Of a DNA stretch of 41,130 nt, positions 5,480-12,591 are shown piece by piece. The notes beneath the pieces were generated by a model that was not told where the DNA came from, did not search any database, and saw only the letters and a list, made by a program, of their open reading frames with translations. Both the position numbers and the translations under genes were made by a program. Positions within the stretch are counted from its first letter, which is position 1. Every line of letters starts with the position of its first letter. Source of the stretch: a virus; IMG/VR virus record IMGVR_UViG_3300047548_000307, positions 1 to 41,130 of that record; one strand, written 5' to 3'.

Positions 5480-5949
5480 TTGTTCTCCAATACCATGATC
5501 GCTATGGCTGAATAGTTCAGTAGGTCGATGAATGAGTCACGTAACGATTCGTGATTCGGGTCGATGTCGTTGTCGATGAGGTTGTTGATGCGTGCCACCT
5601 TGTCCCACATGCGGACACGTAGCCCGTTGAGTGGTCCGCCTGGTGAGCGGCTGATGTTAGTCGGACCGTAGTCTTCATGCTTGCGCAGCAGAAGGTTGCC
5701 GGCTTCGTCCATCACATCCCATACGTCGAATACGAACTGGGACTTGGCGACGTCGCCAGTTGTCTTTGCAGTGGCAGATCGGGTATCAGTACTTGCAGCA
5801 AGAATCCTTCTGGCGTTTGCGACACGCTTTGAATGTTCAGCCCGATCGACTGCAGCATCTCCGCGACCCGCTCCAGAAGTTCCCGTTCCATTGTTCTCAC
5901 TGCTCGCTCTCGTATAGTCGTATGTCATTCCGTTGTCCCACTTATTCAT
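5464..5949 (-). CDS. Nmad1/DUF1599-like protein
   Basis: 161 residues from the ATG at 5949. The C-terminal ~83 residues match the DUF1599 (nucleotide modification associated domain 1) pattern: LLLRKHEDYGPTNI, PLNGLRVRMWDKVARINNLI, then ESLRDSFIDLLNYSAIAI. The family is found in phages near nucleotide-metabolism or base-modification genes and is distantly MazG-like. The first half (about residues 20-75) is low-complexity Ser/Gly/Ala/Thr. This is exactly where another frame looks coding (5712-5891), so the true start may be the ATG at 5712, which overlaps that frame's TGA as TGATG. Confidence 0.72.
   Translation of the reverse strand: MNKWDNGMTYDYTRASSENNGTGTSGAGRGDAAVDRAEHSKRVANARRILAASTDTRSATAKTTGDVAKSQFVFDVWDVMDEAGNLLLRKHEDYGPTNISRSPGGPLNGLRVRMWDKVARINNLIDNDIDPNHESLRDSFIDLLNYSAIAIMVLENKWPEK
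5712..5891 (-). CDS. Possible out-of-frame small gene inside the Nmad1-like frame
   Basis: Frame starting MERELLERVAEMLQSIGLNI and continuing with a strand-rich stretch ending in LLQVLIPDLP. It has helical and beta patterning and G/C-ending codons (CTG, GAG, GTC), whereas the overlapping frame is low-complexity. It ends on TGATG at a Met of the Nmad1-like protein, a common coupling arrangement. A GTG at 5900 is an alternative start. No strong ribosome site is visible. Confidence 0.45.
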   Translation of the reverse strand: MERELLERVAEMLQSIGLNIQSVSQTPEGFLLQVLIPDLPLQRQLATSPSPSSYSTYGM

Positions 5950-6604
5950 GGTCAATTCCGATCCTCTTTCTGAGTCCGTCGATTCCTTCAGCCATTGCAA
6001 TACTGTTGACGTCGCTGCCCGCTGGCAGCGTGACGAGTTGTGCCTGCTCAACTTCCGCCAGAATTTTCTGCGCCAACTCCATGCCTGGGTTTGCTGCATC
6101 AGCACTACCTTTGTCGTCGTTGTCTGCGAGAATGTAAACATTCCGGTATCCGCTGAATAGGCGACTGAAGTGTGGTCGCCATGCTTTCGCACCGGGAACT
6201 CCAACAGAAGGCAGCAGTTGGGAAGCGATGATTGTGTCCAGTTCGCCCTCGCAGATGGCAACTGAGTCCGTTGCAGTGTGAAGGTCAATAGCGTTGAATA
6301 GCCGAGCCGGTTGGTGTAGTGGTGCCATGTATTTCGGCCCCAGTTCTCCATCGATTCGACGGAATTTGAATCCGGTGACGCCATGTACCACGCGGTAGGG
6401 TATAGATAGCCAGCCGATGAATTGTGCATGTGCTGGGTCACAGTCTGCGGGTACGGTTCCGAGGAGATGCTTTTGGCACAGCTCTCTTGTGAATCCTCGG
6501 CTGACCAAATACTCCACGGTTTGGCTGTTCGCCTTGTGATGGTAGGTCAACGCCAGCTCGTGCAGCGATGTCAGTCGCTCTTGCGTGAGCAGCACGGAAA
6601 TCAC
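5942..6604 (-). CDS. DnaG-type primase, TOPRIM part
   Basis: 220 residues. SLHELALTYHH and YLVSRGFTRELC (about residues 13-43) resemble the DnaG segment before the catalytic core. VAICEGELDTI holds the TOPRIM Glu (E119) and ILADNDDKG the DxD (D161/D163). It would synthesise RNA primers for replication. It lacks the zinc-binding domain, which is in the overlapping upstream gene, and the C-terminal helicase-binding domain. The start is GTG at 6604, or GTG at 6595, which is better spaced from AGAAGGA. The end overlaps the ATG at 5949. Confidence 0.8.
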   Translation of the reverse strand: MISVLLTQERLTSLHELALTYHHKANSQTVEYLVSRGFTRELCQKHLLGTVPADCDPAHAQFIGWLSIPYRVVHGVTGFKFRRIDGELGPKYMAPLHQPARLFNAIDLHTATDSVAICEGELDTIIASQLLPSVGVPGAKAWRPHFSRLFSGYRNVYILADNDDKGSADAANPGMELAQKILAEVEQAQLVTLPAGSDVNSIAMAEGIDGLRKRIGIDHE

Positions 6605-6830
6605 ATCCTTCTTTCCACATGATCAAACTGTAGGCGTCGCCACCGATTCCACATGTGTGGCAGAAGAACAAGCCTGTGTCTTCTGGGTCTGTTGTCATCA
6701 CGGCGGACCGGTGGCGGTCGCCGTGGAATGGGCATCTGACTGATCGTCCTATGCCTGTCCGGATCTCACCGCCGTAATGTTCGAGTACTGCGATGAGAAG
6801 TTGGGCTTTACTTCCAGTCATCTGCGGCAT
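6438..6830 (-). CDS. DnaG-type primase, CHC2 zinc-finger part
   Basis: 130 residues. CPFH (C33/H36) and FFCHTCGIGGD (C57/C60) form the CHC2 zinc ribbon that reads template sequence for DnaG. DFRAAHARATDIAARAGVDLP follows as in DnaG. The C-terminal ~45 residues are basic (KRAVPKASPRNRTRRL) and overlap the TOPRIM gene for 167 nt in another frame, so the primase is split over two genes. The start is ATG at 6830 or 6821, overlapping the end of the small membrane-protein gene. Confidence 0.8.
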   Translation of the reverse strand: MPQMTGSKAQLLIAVLEHYGGEIRTGIGRSVRCPFHGDRHRSAVMTTDPEDTGLFFCHTCGIGGDAYSLIMWKEGCDFRAAHARATDIAARAGVDLPSQGEQPNRGVFGQPRIHKRAVPKASPRNRTRRL

Positions 6831-6996
6831 CGATACGGTCCCAAAGGGAGTCCCAGTATTCGATGTTGGACTTGTATTCTTTCGACCAACGTCTTGCCCA
6901 GATACGTTCCATGATGATGTCCCGGATGGTGACGATGAGGAAGATCACGCCGCCGGCTGCACCGGCTGTGATGAAGATGTTGATTGCGGTGTTCAC
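6808..6996 (-). CDS. 62-residue single-span membrane protein
   Basis: One N-terminal hydrophobic segment (about residues 5-24, INIFITAGAAGGVIFLIVTI) is followed by a charged, Trp-rich helix. The GTG at 6996 overlaps the upstream stop (GTGA) and the end overlaps the CHC2 gene. Function unknown. It may tether a replication protein to the membrane, but nothing in the sequence proves that. Confidence 0.65.
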   Translation of the reverse strand: MNTAINIFITAGAAGGVIFLIVTIRDIIMERIWARRWSKEYKSNIEYWDSLWDRIDAADDWK

Positions 6997-7361
6997 TTGT
7001 TTACCCTCTCCATGAACGTGTCCAGTTCCATGATGACGTACGCTTTGCCGGTGCCGTGGTTGCGTCGTTTCGCCACCACAATGGGGACAACTTCGACGGT
7101 TGCTTTGCGGGCTACTGCCCAGTTCGCTGCTTCAATGTTTGCTTCGTTGATCCACGGTCCCGGTTTGAACGATTGTTCGTTCTTCGCTTCAACGATGAGG
7201 ACAGTTTTGCCGTCGATGTACACCATCACATCACCTTCGTCGTGTTTGCCGGCGAGGCGTAGACGTTCGGCTACGAGTTGGTGGCTGCGGAAGTAGTCAA
7301 GGAGGTCCAGTTCCCACTGGGCACCTTTACGCTTATTCTTAGTCGCGTTAGATGTAGTCAT
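6993..7361 (-). CDS. Holliday-junction-resolvase-like PD-(D/E)XK nuclease
   Basis: 122 residues. KRKGAQWELDLLDYF (E17), HDEGDVMV (D44) and LIVEAKNE (E58 x K60) form the catalytic E...D...ExK arrangement of archaeal Hjc-type resolvases. These resolve four-way junctions or trim replication intermediates. The ATG at 7361 is preceded by AAGGA at good spacing; an upstream in-frame start is poorer. It overlaps the 3' end of the preceding gene. It sits between helicase and primase genes, as expected for a DNA-metabolism nuclease. Confidence 0.75.
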   Translation of the reverse strand: MTTSNATKNKRKGAQWELDLLDYFRSHQLVAERLRLAGKHDEGDVMVYIDGKTVLIVEAKNEQSFKPGPWINEANIEAANWAVARKATVEVVPIVVAKRRNHGTGKAYVIMELDTFMERVNK

Positions 7362-7728
7362 GCCAGTCATCCTTACCGAGACCATCTAATGCTGCGATGA
7401 TGTTTTCACGAACAGATGCAATGCGTTCTTTCACTCGTTCTTCTATGTAGTCTTCGGTGCGTAAACGCACATCTTTCTCGTCTTCGCATTCACGGCAAAG
7501 ATATGTTGCGTATGCCCAGTCGACATTGGTTGTGAACATCTGGAGCTTTTCATCAAATCTATATTCGACCATGAACTGATTGATCTGTGGACCTGAGAAC
7601 TTTGCTGGCATATGTTCACATCCCATGCCACCGTTGGCGATCAGCATGGTCTTTACGACCATGTCTTGAGGGTCTTCCATTTCAACGTACTGTCCAGCAC
7701 TTGGGCCGTTAGCAAGCCGGTACTTCAT
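7348..7728 (-). CDS. Hypothetical protein
   Basis: 126 residues. It begins MKYRLANGPSAGQYVEMEDP and has a C-terminal charged helix (YIEERVKERIASVRENIIAA). A CEH and a later CREC could form a metal site. The ATG overlaps the helicase stop as ATGA, with AGGAAG upstream. Not recognised. Confidence 0.7.
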   Translation of the reverse strand: MKYRLANGPSAGQYVEMEDPQDMVVKTMLIANGGMGCEHMPAKFSGPQINQFMVEYRFDEKLQMFTTNVDWAYATYLCRECEDEKDVRLRTEDYIEERVKERIASVRENIIAALDGLGKDDWHDYI

Positions 7729-8543
7729 GCGATAACTTCCTGTAGGACTGGGCGTGTTTTGATGTCACGGATCTGTACACGTGACGGATCCACTGCGAGG
7801 GTGACGAAGTGGCTGGCGTCTGCCGAGTGTGAACCGAAACGGTTCTTCACTGCTGCCACGTTCAAACTCCCATACTCCGGATTCATTGCAATGGACAGGA
7901 TCATACTTGGTAGTTGGCTTGCTTTGCCGAGGATTGCTCGGCGTGGTGCCGGCATTGTTGCATCTGCTTGAATGTTTTCCGACATGTGTGTCAATGCCAG
8001 AACGCATGCACCGGTCTTACGTGCAACGTGATGCAGCTCTGCCATGATGGCACGAATACCGGACCATTCTTCACCGGTTACCGATACACAGTTCATCAGG
8101 TTGTCGATCACAATCAACTGTGGTGCCGTGCCGTACACTTCGCCGTAGGCAAGGATCTCGAGTTCGATAGTGTCCATGTCGGGTGACGGGTCGTACACCC
8201 ATGTGATGTGTGATGCTTTCTCGCGGATCATTGGGTCGAAGAAGTTTGGATCCCTGTCCAGTTGTGACTCAACCTGGTTCTGTTCATAGTTCGTCAATGC
8301 TGCGCAGGTGCGGAACATTTGTGTGATCGGGTCGGTGTCTGCCGAGAAGTACAAGGTTGGAACACCTGACTTGATGGCGTACACCAAAGCCATGAGTGAC
8401 TTTCCACTGTTTGGTTGACCGGCGATCAGCACCAGTTGTGACTGGCGGAACTTCATCCCTTGTTCCTCGAGCGTGTGCCACACGAGTGGGAGTGGTTTCG
8501 CTGAGGATGCGGTTGAATGCACAGCTTGGAGAAGACTAAGCAA
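7725..8543 (-). CDS. DnaB-like RecA-fold ATPase (replicative helicase)
   Basis: About 272 residues. GQPNSGKS (42-49) is Walker A, QLIVIDNLMN is Walker B, and CVLALTHMSE is the sensor strand, as in the C-terminal ATPase domain of DnaB/RepA/KaiC-type proteins. The DnaB N-terminal domain is absent, as in several actinophage helicases. It would unwind DNA with the split primase. The start is uncertain: TTG at 8543 overlaps the end of whiB by a few bases; GTG shortly downstream is possible. Confidence 0.75.
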   Translation of the reverse strand: MLSLLQAVHSTASSAKPLPLVWHTLEEQGMKFRQSQLVLIAGQPNSGKSLMALVYAIKSGVPTLYFSADTDPITQMFRTCAALTNYEQNQVESQLDRDPNFFDPMIREKASHITWVYDPSPDMDTIELEILAYGEVYGTAPQLIVIDNLMNCVSVTGEEWSGIRAIMAELHHVARKTGACVLALTHMSENIQADATMPAPRRAILGKASQLPSMILSIAMNPEYGSLNVAAVKNRFGSHSADASHFVTLAVDPSRVQIRDIKTRPVLQEVIA

Positions 8544-8817
8544 TGTCGTAAATCTTTCTGGCCCAAATGTTGTGGCGGCGTCGGATCTTTGCCCGTTCCG
8601 CACTTGTGGTTGCAGCCCAGTAGTAGTGCTGCTCGTTGTAGATCGCCCAGTTCAAGCATTCGTCGAACAGTGGGCAGCCGAGGCATGCTTTCTTGATTGT
8701 TTCCTCATGCAGCCGGTCGATCTTGTTTGTTTCGTAGCAGTAGAAGTCCAGCCCAAGTGTTGCGCATGGTTCCATGCCGGTGTAGGCGGGCAGCCTTGTT
8801 GGTCTGCCCGCCGCCAC
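8536..8817 (-). CDS. whiB-like: WhiB-family Fe-S transcription factor
   Basis: 93 residues from the GTG at 8817. The four expected cluster ligands are C18, C45 and C48 (CLGC) and C54, with the spacing of WhiB proteins, followed by a basic tail (TTSAERAKIRRR). WhiB proteins bind a 4Fe-4S cluster and the housekeeping sigma factor, and occur only in actinobacteria and their phages, which strongly indicates the host. The usual G(V/I)WGG turn is replaced by YYWAA, an unusual change in the sigma-binding region. A hairpin (8785-8812) begins just after the start codon. Confidence 0.85.
   Translation of the reverse strand: MAAGRPTRLPAYTGMEPCATLGLDFYCYETNKIDRLHEETIKKACLGCPLFDECLNWAIYNEQHYYWAATTSAERAKIRRRHNIWARKIYDIA
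8785..8812 (-). promoter_or_regulatory. Hairpin at the whiB start
   Basis: Perfect 9-bp inverted repeat (GGCGGGCAG/CTGCCCGCC, loop of 10) five bases after the proposed GTG. It could act as an attenuator or limit initiation. Regulation is inferred. Confidence 0.5.
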
Positions 8818-8825
8818 CGCTTGTG

Positions 8826-9230
8826 CTATCCGTTGGCTCGGAAGTCGCACTCGTCGCTCCTTCTGGCGCATGCATAGAATGCGCGGTACGGCTTGCCGGT
8901 CTTCTTCGAGACACCAGCCGCAACGAACTTGGCTGGCTCGCCATGCTTACACACCACGGTGTCTTCACTCACGATGGACGCACCGAGGTTGGCAGCAACC
9001 TCAACTGGTGTGAGCGGAACCGCTGATGCTGGCACGTGTGTTGTGCGTGCAGCAGATGCTGGGTCTCCGACCAGTGCCTTCGCGAACTGTTCGACAACCT
9101 GGTCTGCTGCTTCCGGACCGAGAGCATCGATCAGCTTCACGTTGAACGCTGCCCAGTCTTCTGCGTTGATGACAGCGATCAGCCCGTTGGGGAGTTTGCC
9201 GCTGACTTGGAAATAGCCGGTGTCGGCCAT
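8826..9230 (-). CDS. Possible ssDNA-associated zinc-finger protein
   Basis: 134 residues. The N-terminal half (about residues 5-55) holds GYFQVSGKLPNGLIAVINAE and helices, then a Pro/Ala linker. The C-terminal region has CKHGE, SKKTGKPYRAFYACARRSDE and CDF, a four-Cys ribbon like those following ssDNA- or replication-associated modules in actinophages. Encoded one base downstream of the Cas4-like exonuclease, it may be a recombination or ssDNA partner. The ATG has GAGAGG upstream. Confidence 0.6.
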   Translation of the reverse strand: MADTGYFQVSGKLPNGLIAVINAEDWAAFNVKLIDALGPEAADQVVEQFAKALVGDPASAARTTHVPASAVPLTPVEVAANLGASIVSEDTVVCKHGEPAKFVAAGVSKKTGKPYRAFYACARRSDECDFRANG

Positions 9231-9231
9231 G

Positions 9232-10182
9232 TTAGTTACCTCTCTGTTTGATGTTCAGCCGGACTGTGTCTTTGCCGGTCTGTACACGTGGGACGAAACC
9301 CAGGAGTTGTTCTACCTGCTTCTCGTCGATGGATGTGCGAGCCTTCACCGTTGACCACGAAATGTCGATGCCGCTGAAAGTTTCGCCTGTGATCCCTTCG
9401 AACGTCTCCTTCAAGCCGTCACGCTTCTCGGTGAGTTCGCTGATCTGGTTATTCAGTTGTAGATAGTGGAGTGCGTTGGCGTCGACAGCAGCATCATCAA
9501 TGATGGTGGTGGCGAGCCTTTCCGCTTTTCCCCTACCCTTACACCCGATTTCCCCGGTTTCGTCGTAGAAGTCGCAGTAGTTGCGGCAGAACGACGGATC
9601 CTTTTCGGGATCTGGTGCAGTCTTGGATTGCTTGATTGCTTCCAGCCAGCCGAGGGCTTCCATTGCAATCTCGCTCGAGTACGGTTCGGTGTGAACCTTC
9701 ACGTCACGTTCATCCCCGTCGCGTGCAATAGCGACAAGGCTGACCGTGTTGACTTTGTGTCCGTTTTGTTCCATCAGGAACCCGTAGGTGTGGACCTGCC
9801 AGCGTTGCTGCTGCGATGGGAAGTAGTTCAGGTTCTTCACCTTCACTGTCTTCCAGTCCACAACGGCACCTATCTCCGGAATCCACAGGTCGATGTGGGC
9901 TTTCATGCCGTTCCATGCAACTTCGGATTCGACAACGAACCGTGTGCCGGTTGGGTCTGCCGCCTCGAGTGCATCTTCAATGGATGCGTGGATGGCGGTT
10001 CCCATGACGGCAGCCAACTTCAGTGTGCTGTCGTTGGTTTTCTCGTAGCCGTTGATGCGGTACCAGACTTTGCGACTGCACGAGCCGAGTTCGCTGGGGC
10101 CGATCTCGGTTTGATTAGAGCGTGGTCTGGCTTCGTCCCGCTGCCGAAGAACATCCAGCAGCAGTTGTCTGATGTCTGTCAT
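9232..10182 (-). CDS. Cas4/RecB-like exonuclease with Fe-S Cys motif
   Basis: 316 residues. SCSRKVWY (C35) and a distal Cys trio near residues 200-215 (CRNYC and EIGC) suit a 4Fe-4S cluster. MGTAIHASIED (H65), HIDLWI (D98) and VVDWKTVK (D109/K111) are the RecB-nuclease catalytic motifs. A C-terminal coiled region follows. It would degrade or resect DNA ends in phage recombination or host genome breakdown. The ATG overlaps the preceding stop as ATGA. Confidence 0.82.
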   Translation of the reverse strand: MTDIRQLLLDVLRQRDEARPRSNQTEIGPSELGSCSRKVWYRINGYEKTNDSTLKLAAVMGTAIHASIEDALEAADPTGTRFVVESEVAWNGMKAHIDLWIPEIGAVVDWKTVKVKNLNYFPSQQQRWQVHTYGFLMEQNGHKVNTVSLVAIARDGDERDVKVHTEPYSSEIAMEALGWLEAIKQSKTAPDPEKDPSFCRNYCDFYDETGEIGCKGRGKAERLATTIIDDAAVDANALHYLQLNNQISELTEKRDGLKETFEGITGETFSGIDISWSTVKARTSIDEKQVEQLLGFVPRVQTGKDTVRLNIKQRGN

Positions 10183-10313
10183 TCACTCCCCCATAGGGCT
10201 GTTTCTTTCAACATGTAGTGCAAGCTGCACATGGTTTCCCTGTACCCGAGTTTGGTTTGCGGCTGATCGCAGCCGTCTATAGTGCAGGTAGGTGTGCTGT
10301 TTTCTTCAGCCAT
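10179..10313 (-). CDS. 44-residue zinc-finger-like protein
   Basis: Starts MAEENSTPTCTIDGCDQPQT and continues to CSLHY. The C...C...C..H spacing suggests a small zinc finger, like short actinophage proteins with a CxxxxC...CxxH pattern. The ATG overlaps the end of the methyltransferase-like gene and its stop overlaps the exonuclease start. Function unknown. Confidence 0.6.
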   Translation of the reverse strand: MAEENSTPTCTIDGCDQPQTKLGYRETMCSLHYMLKETALWGSE

Positions 10314-10867
10314 ACCTGGTATCCAATCTCGAGTGTTTCGTAGTAGTCGTGGCACAGGCTGAGGAATGCTTTCACTCCATGCTCTGGCCGTTCCCACCGT
10401 GACAGTTCTGGTTTCCACCCGTAGTCGTCGAAGGCGATGATGCCACCGACTTTTAGATCCTGGAATGCGTTCAACCCGTCGGTCAGTACATTGACTGCCT
10501 TATGGTCACCGTCAATGTAGGCGAAGTCCCATTCGTAGCATCCACCGTATTCCATGAACCATTCGTCACTGGTCATCTTGCGTCTCCACACTGCACCTTG
10601 CCACGTCTTGTTGCGTGCAAGGTATGTGAGTTCCACATGTTCCCAATCAAGAACGTCATGTTCCGGCTCGTCGGATCCTTGCCATGTATCAACGTCAACA
10701 AGGAATGCGTCTTCGTGGTGGACGAGGATGTTGTCGTACATCCATGCTGATGCGTCACCAGTGAACGCTCCGATCTGCAGCATCTGTACCGGTTGACCTG
10801 CTAGGTCTAGTACATACTTTTCGAAGTTGTGCTGCTGGGTCCGGAACCAGTTCGGATAGGTGGTCAT
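10277..10867 (-). CDS. Class I SAM-dependent methyltransferase-like protein
   Basis: 196 residues. LQIGAFTGDASAWM (about residues 30-43) is the SAM-binding motif I, AFLVDVDTW is motif II, and FAYIDGDHKAVNV plus KVGGIIAFDDYG are the later strand motifs of the Methyltransf_24-type family. The substrate is unknown; these often modify sugars, lipids or small molecules. It shares an operon with a glycosyltransferase, suggesting surface or DNA glycan modification. The ATG at 10867 overlaps the upstream stop (ATGA). Confidence 0.72.
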   Translation of the reverse strand: MTTYPNWFRTQQHNFEKYVLDLAGQPVQMLQIGAFTGDASAWMYDNILVHHEDAFLVDVDTWQGSDEPEHDVLDWEHVELTYLARNKTWQGAVWRRKMTSDEWFMEYGGCYEWDFAYIDGDHKAVNVLTDGLNAFQDLKVGGIIAFDDYGWKPELSRWERPEHGVKAFLSLCHDYYETLEIGYQVWLKKTAHLPAL

Positions 10868-10986
10868 GCTTGCTCACCGCCACGGGCAGCGGCCTCATGT
10901 TCAGCAAGCCATTGTTCCAACTGTGGATTGTCAAACCCACAGGCATACAGCCATATTTCGTTTGTTGTCGGCGTGTAATCGCTCAT
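10864..10986 (-). CDS. Hypothetical 40-residue protein
   Basis: Reads MSDYTPTTNEIWLYACGFDN then an acidic helix ending ARGGEQA. Both ends overlap neighbouring genes by ATGA/TCAT junctions. Its last residues (AARGGEQA) are nearly identical to those of the next gene upstream, owing to a 30-bp direct repeat. Function unknown. Confidence 0.6.
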   Translation of the reverse strand: MSDYTPTTNEIWLYACGFDNPQLEQWLAEHEAAARGGEQA

Positions 10987-11012
10987 GCCTGCTCACCGCC
11001 ACGGGCAGCGGC
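10864..11012. repeat. Pair of 30-bp direct repeats at gene junctions
   Basis: 10864-10893 and 10983-11012 agree at 29 of 30 bases (mismatch at 10870/10989) and are 119 bp apart. Each covers the last codons of one small gene and the ATG of the next, suggesting a local duplication. Confidence 0.8.
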
Positions 11013-11249
11013 GATGGCTCGCTGGACTACGGGATGCGTCACCGCGACTGGTCCTTCGCTGACGAACTCGTTAGTGACTCGCTGTGCTGCCTTCTCCCGC
11101 TCGTCGGCACGAATCTCAGCTTCAAAGGCAGCCAGCCATAGGTCGAATTCAGCAAGCATGCTCTCTCGTAAGGTGTTATCAAAATCGTCGTATGCGTACT
11201 CTGCCCTTATTTGTTGGGTTGTTCGAGTTACGCCCTGAATAGACTTCAC
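10983..11249 (-). CDS. Hypothetical helical protein
   Basis: 88 residues, largely helical and charged (FDLWLAAFEAEIRADEREKA), ending AARGGEQA like its downstream neighbour. The GTG at 11249 overlaps the previous TGA (GTGA). The pattern resembles small actinophage proteins of unknown function. Confidence 0.65.
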   Translation of the reverse strand: MKSIQGVTRTTQQIRAEYAYDDFDNTLRESMLAEFDLWLAAFEAEIRADEREKAAQRVTNEFVSEGPVAVTHPVVQRAIAAARGGEQA

Positions 11250-11443
11250 CGTTGCTCACCTTTGACAGCAGCTCTGACATCGCTCAACAGGACATAACCG
11301 TAGGGGTCCGGTTCGCACGTACGGGCGATCCGTTCAAGGATGTCGATGGTGACGGTGTCTTCTTTGCCACCGAGTTTGTCGCAGATGCAGTTGCTGAGAT
11401 CGTCTTCACGATCGTCAGTTAGGCACCATTCATCATGCTTCAC
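11246..11443 (-). CDS. Hypothetical 65-residue Cys-containing protein
   Basis: Starts MKHDEWCLTDDREDDLSNCI and has a C-terminal helical part (DILERIARTCEPD). Four Cys might bind a metal, but spacing is irregular. The GTG at 11443 follows GGGAGG inside the small AACCT/AGGTT hairpin (11447-11460), the same ribosome-site structure as in the 0-3 kb operons. Confidence 0.65.
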   Translation of the reverse strand: MKHDEWCLTDDREDDLSNCICDKLGGKEDTVTIDILERIARTCEPDPYGYVLLSDVRAAVKGEQR

Positions 11444-11837
11444 GTGAACCTCCCGAGGTTATGCCGATGTCGTCAGGTCCATTCAACTGCAGATTGGACA
11501 CGTAGTCAACGACATATTCAGAAATCTTTGCAGGCCCATCAATAGGTCGCCATGTCATCATCAAACCAGGCAGCTTACCTTCGCCCGCTGGGTACAGTTT
11601 GATCAACCGATCGACCAGTAGGTAGTTGTCGTGCATGAAGTTGACGACATCAAGTCGTGCTGTGTCTGCAGCAGTGGATATGTATGGCATGTCGTAGAAC
11701 AGGCTGATGCCGCCTGCTGCTGGGATGCGTCGTTCGGAGTCGTAGACGAAGCCCATGACGGTGGAGTGTGGGCGGATGGATTGTGTGCAGTGTTCAGCCA
11801 TCTGTGCGTAGATGGTGTCCAATTCAGGTGTTTTCAC
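11433..11837 (-). CDS. Hypothetical protein
   Basis: About 134 residues from the GTG at 11837, which has AAGGA five bases upstream; an ATG at 11852 is the alternative. Mixed alpha/beta composition with no recognised motif; STVMGFVYDSERRIP and GLMMTWRPIDGPA are distinctive stretches. It overlaps both neighbours. Confidence 0.65.
   Translation of the reverse strand: MKTPELDTIYAQMAEHCTQSIRPHSTVMGFVYDSERRIPAAGGISLFYDMPYISTAADTARLDVVNFMHDNYLLVDRLIKLYPAGEGKLPGLMMTWRPIDGPAKISEYVVDYVSNLQLNGPDDIGITSGGSREA
11447..11460 (-). promoter_or_regulatory. Ribosome-site hairpin
   Basis: Minus-strand AACCT/AGGTT stem (11456-11460 with 11447-11451) with CGGG loop contains the GGGAGG of the gene starting at 11443. 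It matches the SD-hairpin class at 561-574, with one loop change. Confidence 0.6.
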
Positions 11838-12591
11838 TGGCTTCCTTTGCATCTTGAGCCAAACCTTTCAGGAGTTGTTCTTGCTGGTGCATGAGTGTCC
11901 AGTAGAAGTAGTAGTACTCTTGGTCGTATGGGAATCGTTTCATGTGCATGGCGATGCAGGATGTGTCGGCCCACAGTGGGATACCAAGTTGCTTGCACTT
12001 CTTGAAGAAGTGAATGTCTTCACCCAAGAATCGCTGCTCCGATTCCATGTCTTCGTAGAAGAAGATCGAATACTTCTCTCGAAGCTTTGTGACCACATCG
12101 CGGTGCATCAGCAGCAAACCGAAACCTGCCGAATCGACTTTGATGATTTGGTCTTTCGGCAGTGGGTGGATGAATTGGATGGTGAAGTGGTCGTCGGTGT
12201 CGATGAACAGGTCCGGTAGGGGCTGCATCATGGACTGTTCGTTCATGCGGGTCACCATGTACACGCCTGTCAGGAGTGGGCGTTCTTTGGCGTCGCGTCC
12301 ATTCCACAGTTTGGTGAGGATGTCTTTGGTCAACACAACATCTGAGTCGAGCCACAGTAGCCAGTCGCTGGTGTTGGAGTCGTACCACATGTCGATGAGG
12401 TTTTGTCGCTGGCGGGCGATCTGGTTGCCTGAGACTCGCATGGCGTTGACGATGGGGATGCCGGATCCGAGTCCGGTGAGCATGCTGTAGACGACGCCTT
12501 CGGTGAATTTGCCGTCCACCATGCCGTTGTCGCACCAGCCGAGGGTGAGGGTTTCGATGTTCCGCTTCGGGGCGGGCTTCTTGTTTGCCAT
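11824..12591 (-). CDS. GT-A type glycosyltransferase
   Basis: About 255 residues from the ATG at 12591. NAMRVSGNQIARQRQNLIDM, then DWLLWLDSDVVLTKD with the DxD metal/nucleotide-sugar motif, and a later LGEDIHFFKKCKQLG with the ED acidic pair typical of GT-A transferases. It would transfer a sugar from a nucleotide donor to an unknown acceptor (DNA base, virion protein or cell surface). It is the first gene of the leftward early operon. No Shine-Dalgarno is visible. The start codon instead abuts a palindrome, so initiation may be leaderless or the start may lie upstream (ATG near 12630). Confidence 0.75.
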   Translation of the reverse strand: MANKKPAPKRNIETLTLGWCDNGMVDGKFTEGVVYSMLTGLGSGIPIVNAMRVSGNQIARQRQNLIDMWYDSNTSDWLLWLDSDVVLTKDILTKLWNGRDAKERPLLTGVYMVTRMNEQSMMQPLPDLFIDTDDHFTIQFIHPLPKDQIIKVDSAGFGLLLMHRDVVTKLREKYSIFFYEDMESEQRFLGEDIHFFKKCKQLGIPLWADTSCIAMHMKRFPYDQEYYYFYWTLMHQQEQLLKGLAQDAKEASENT

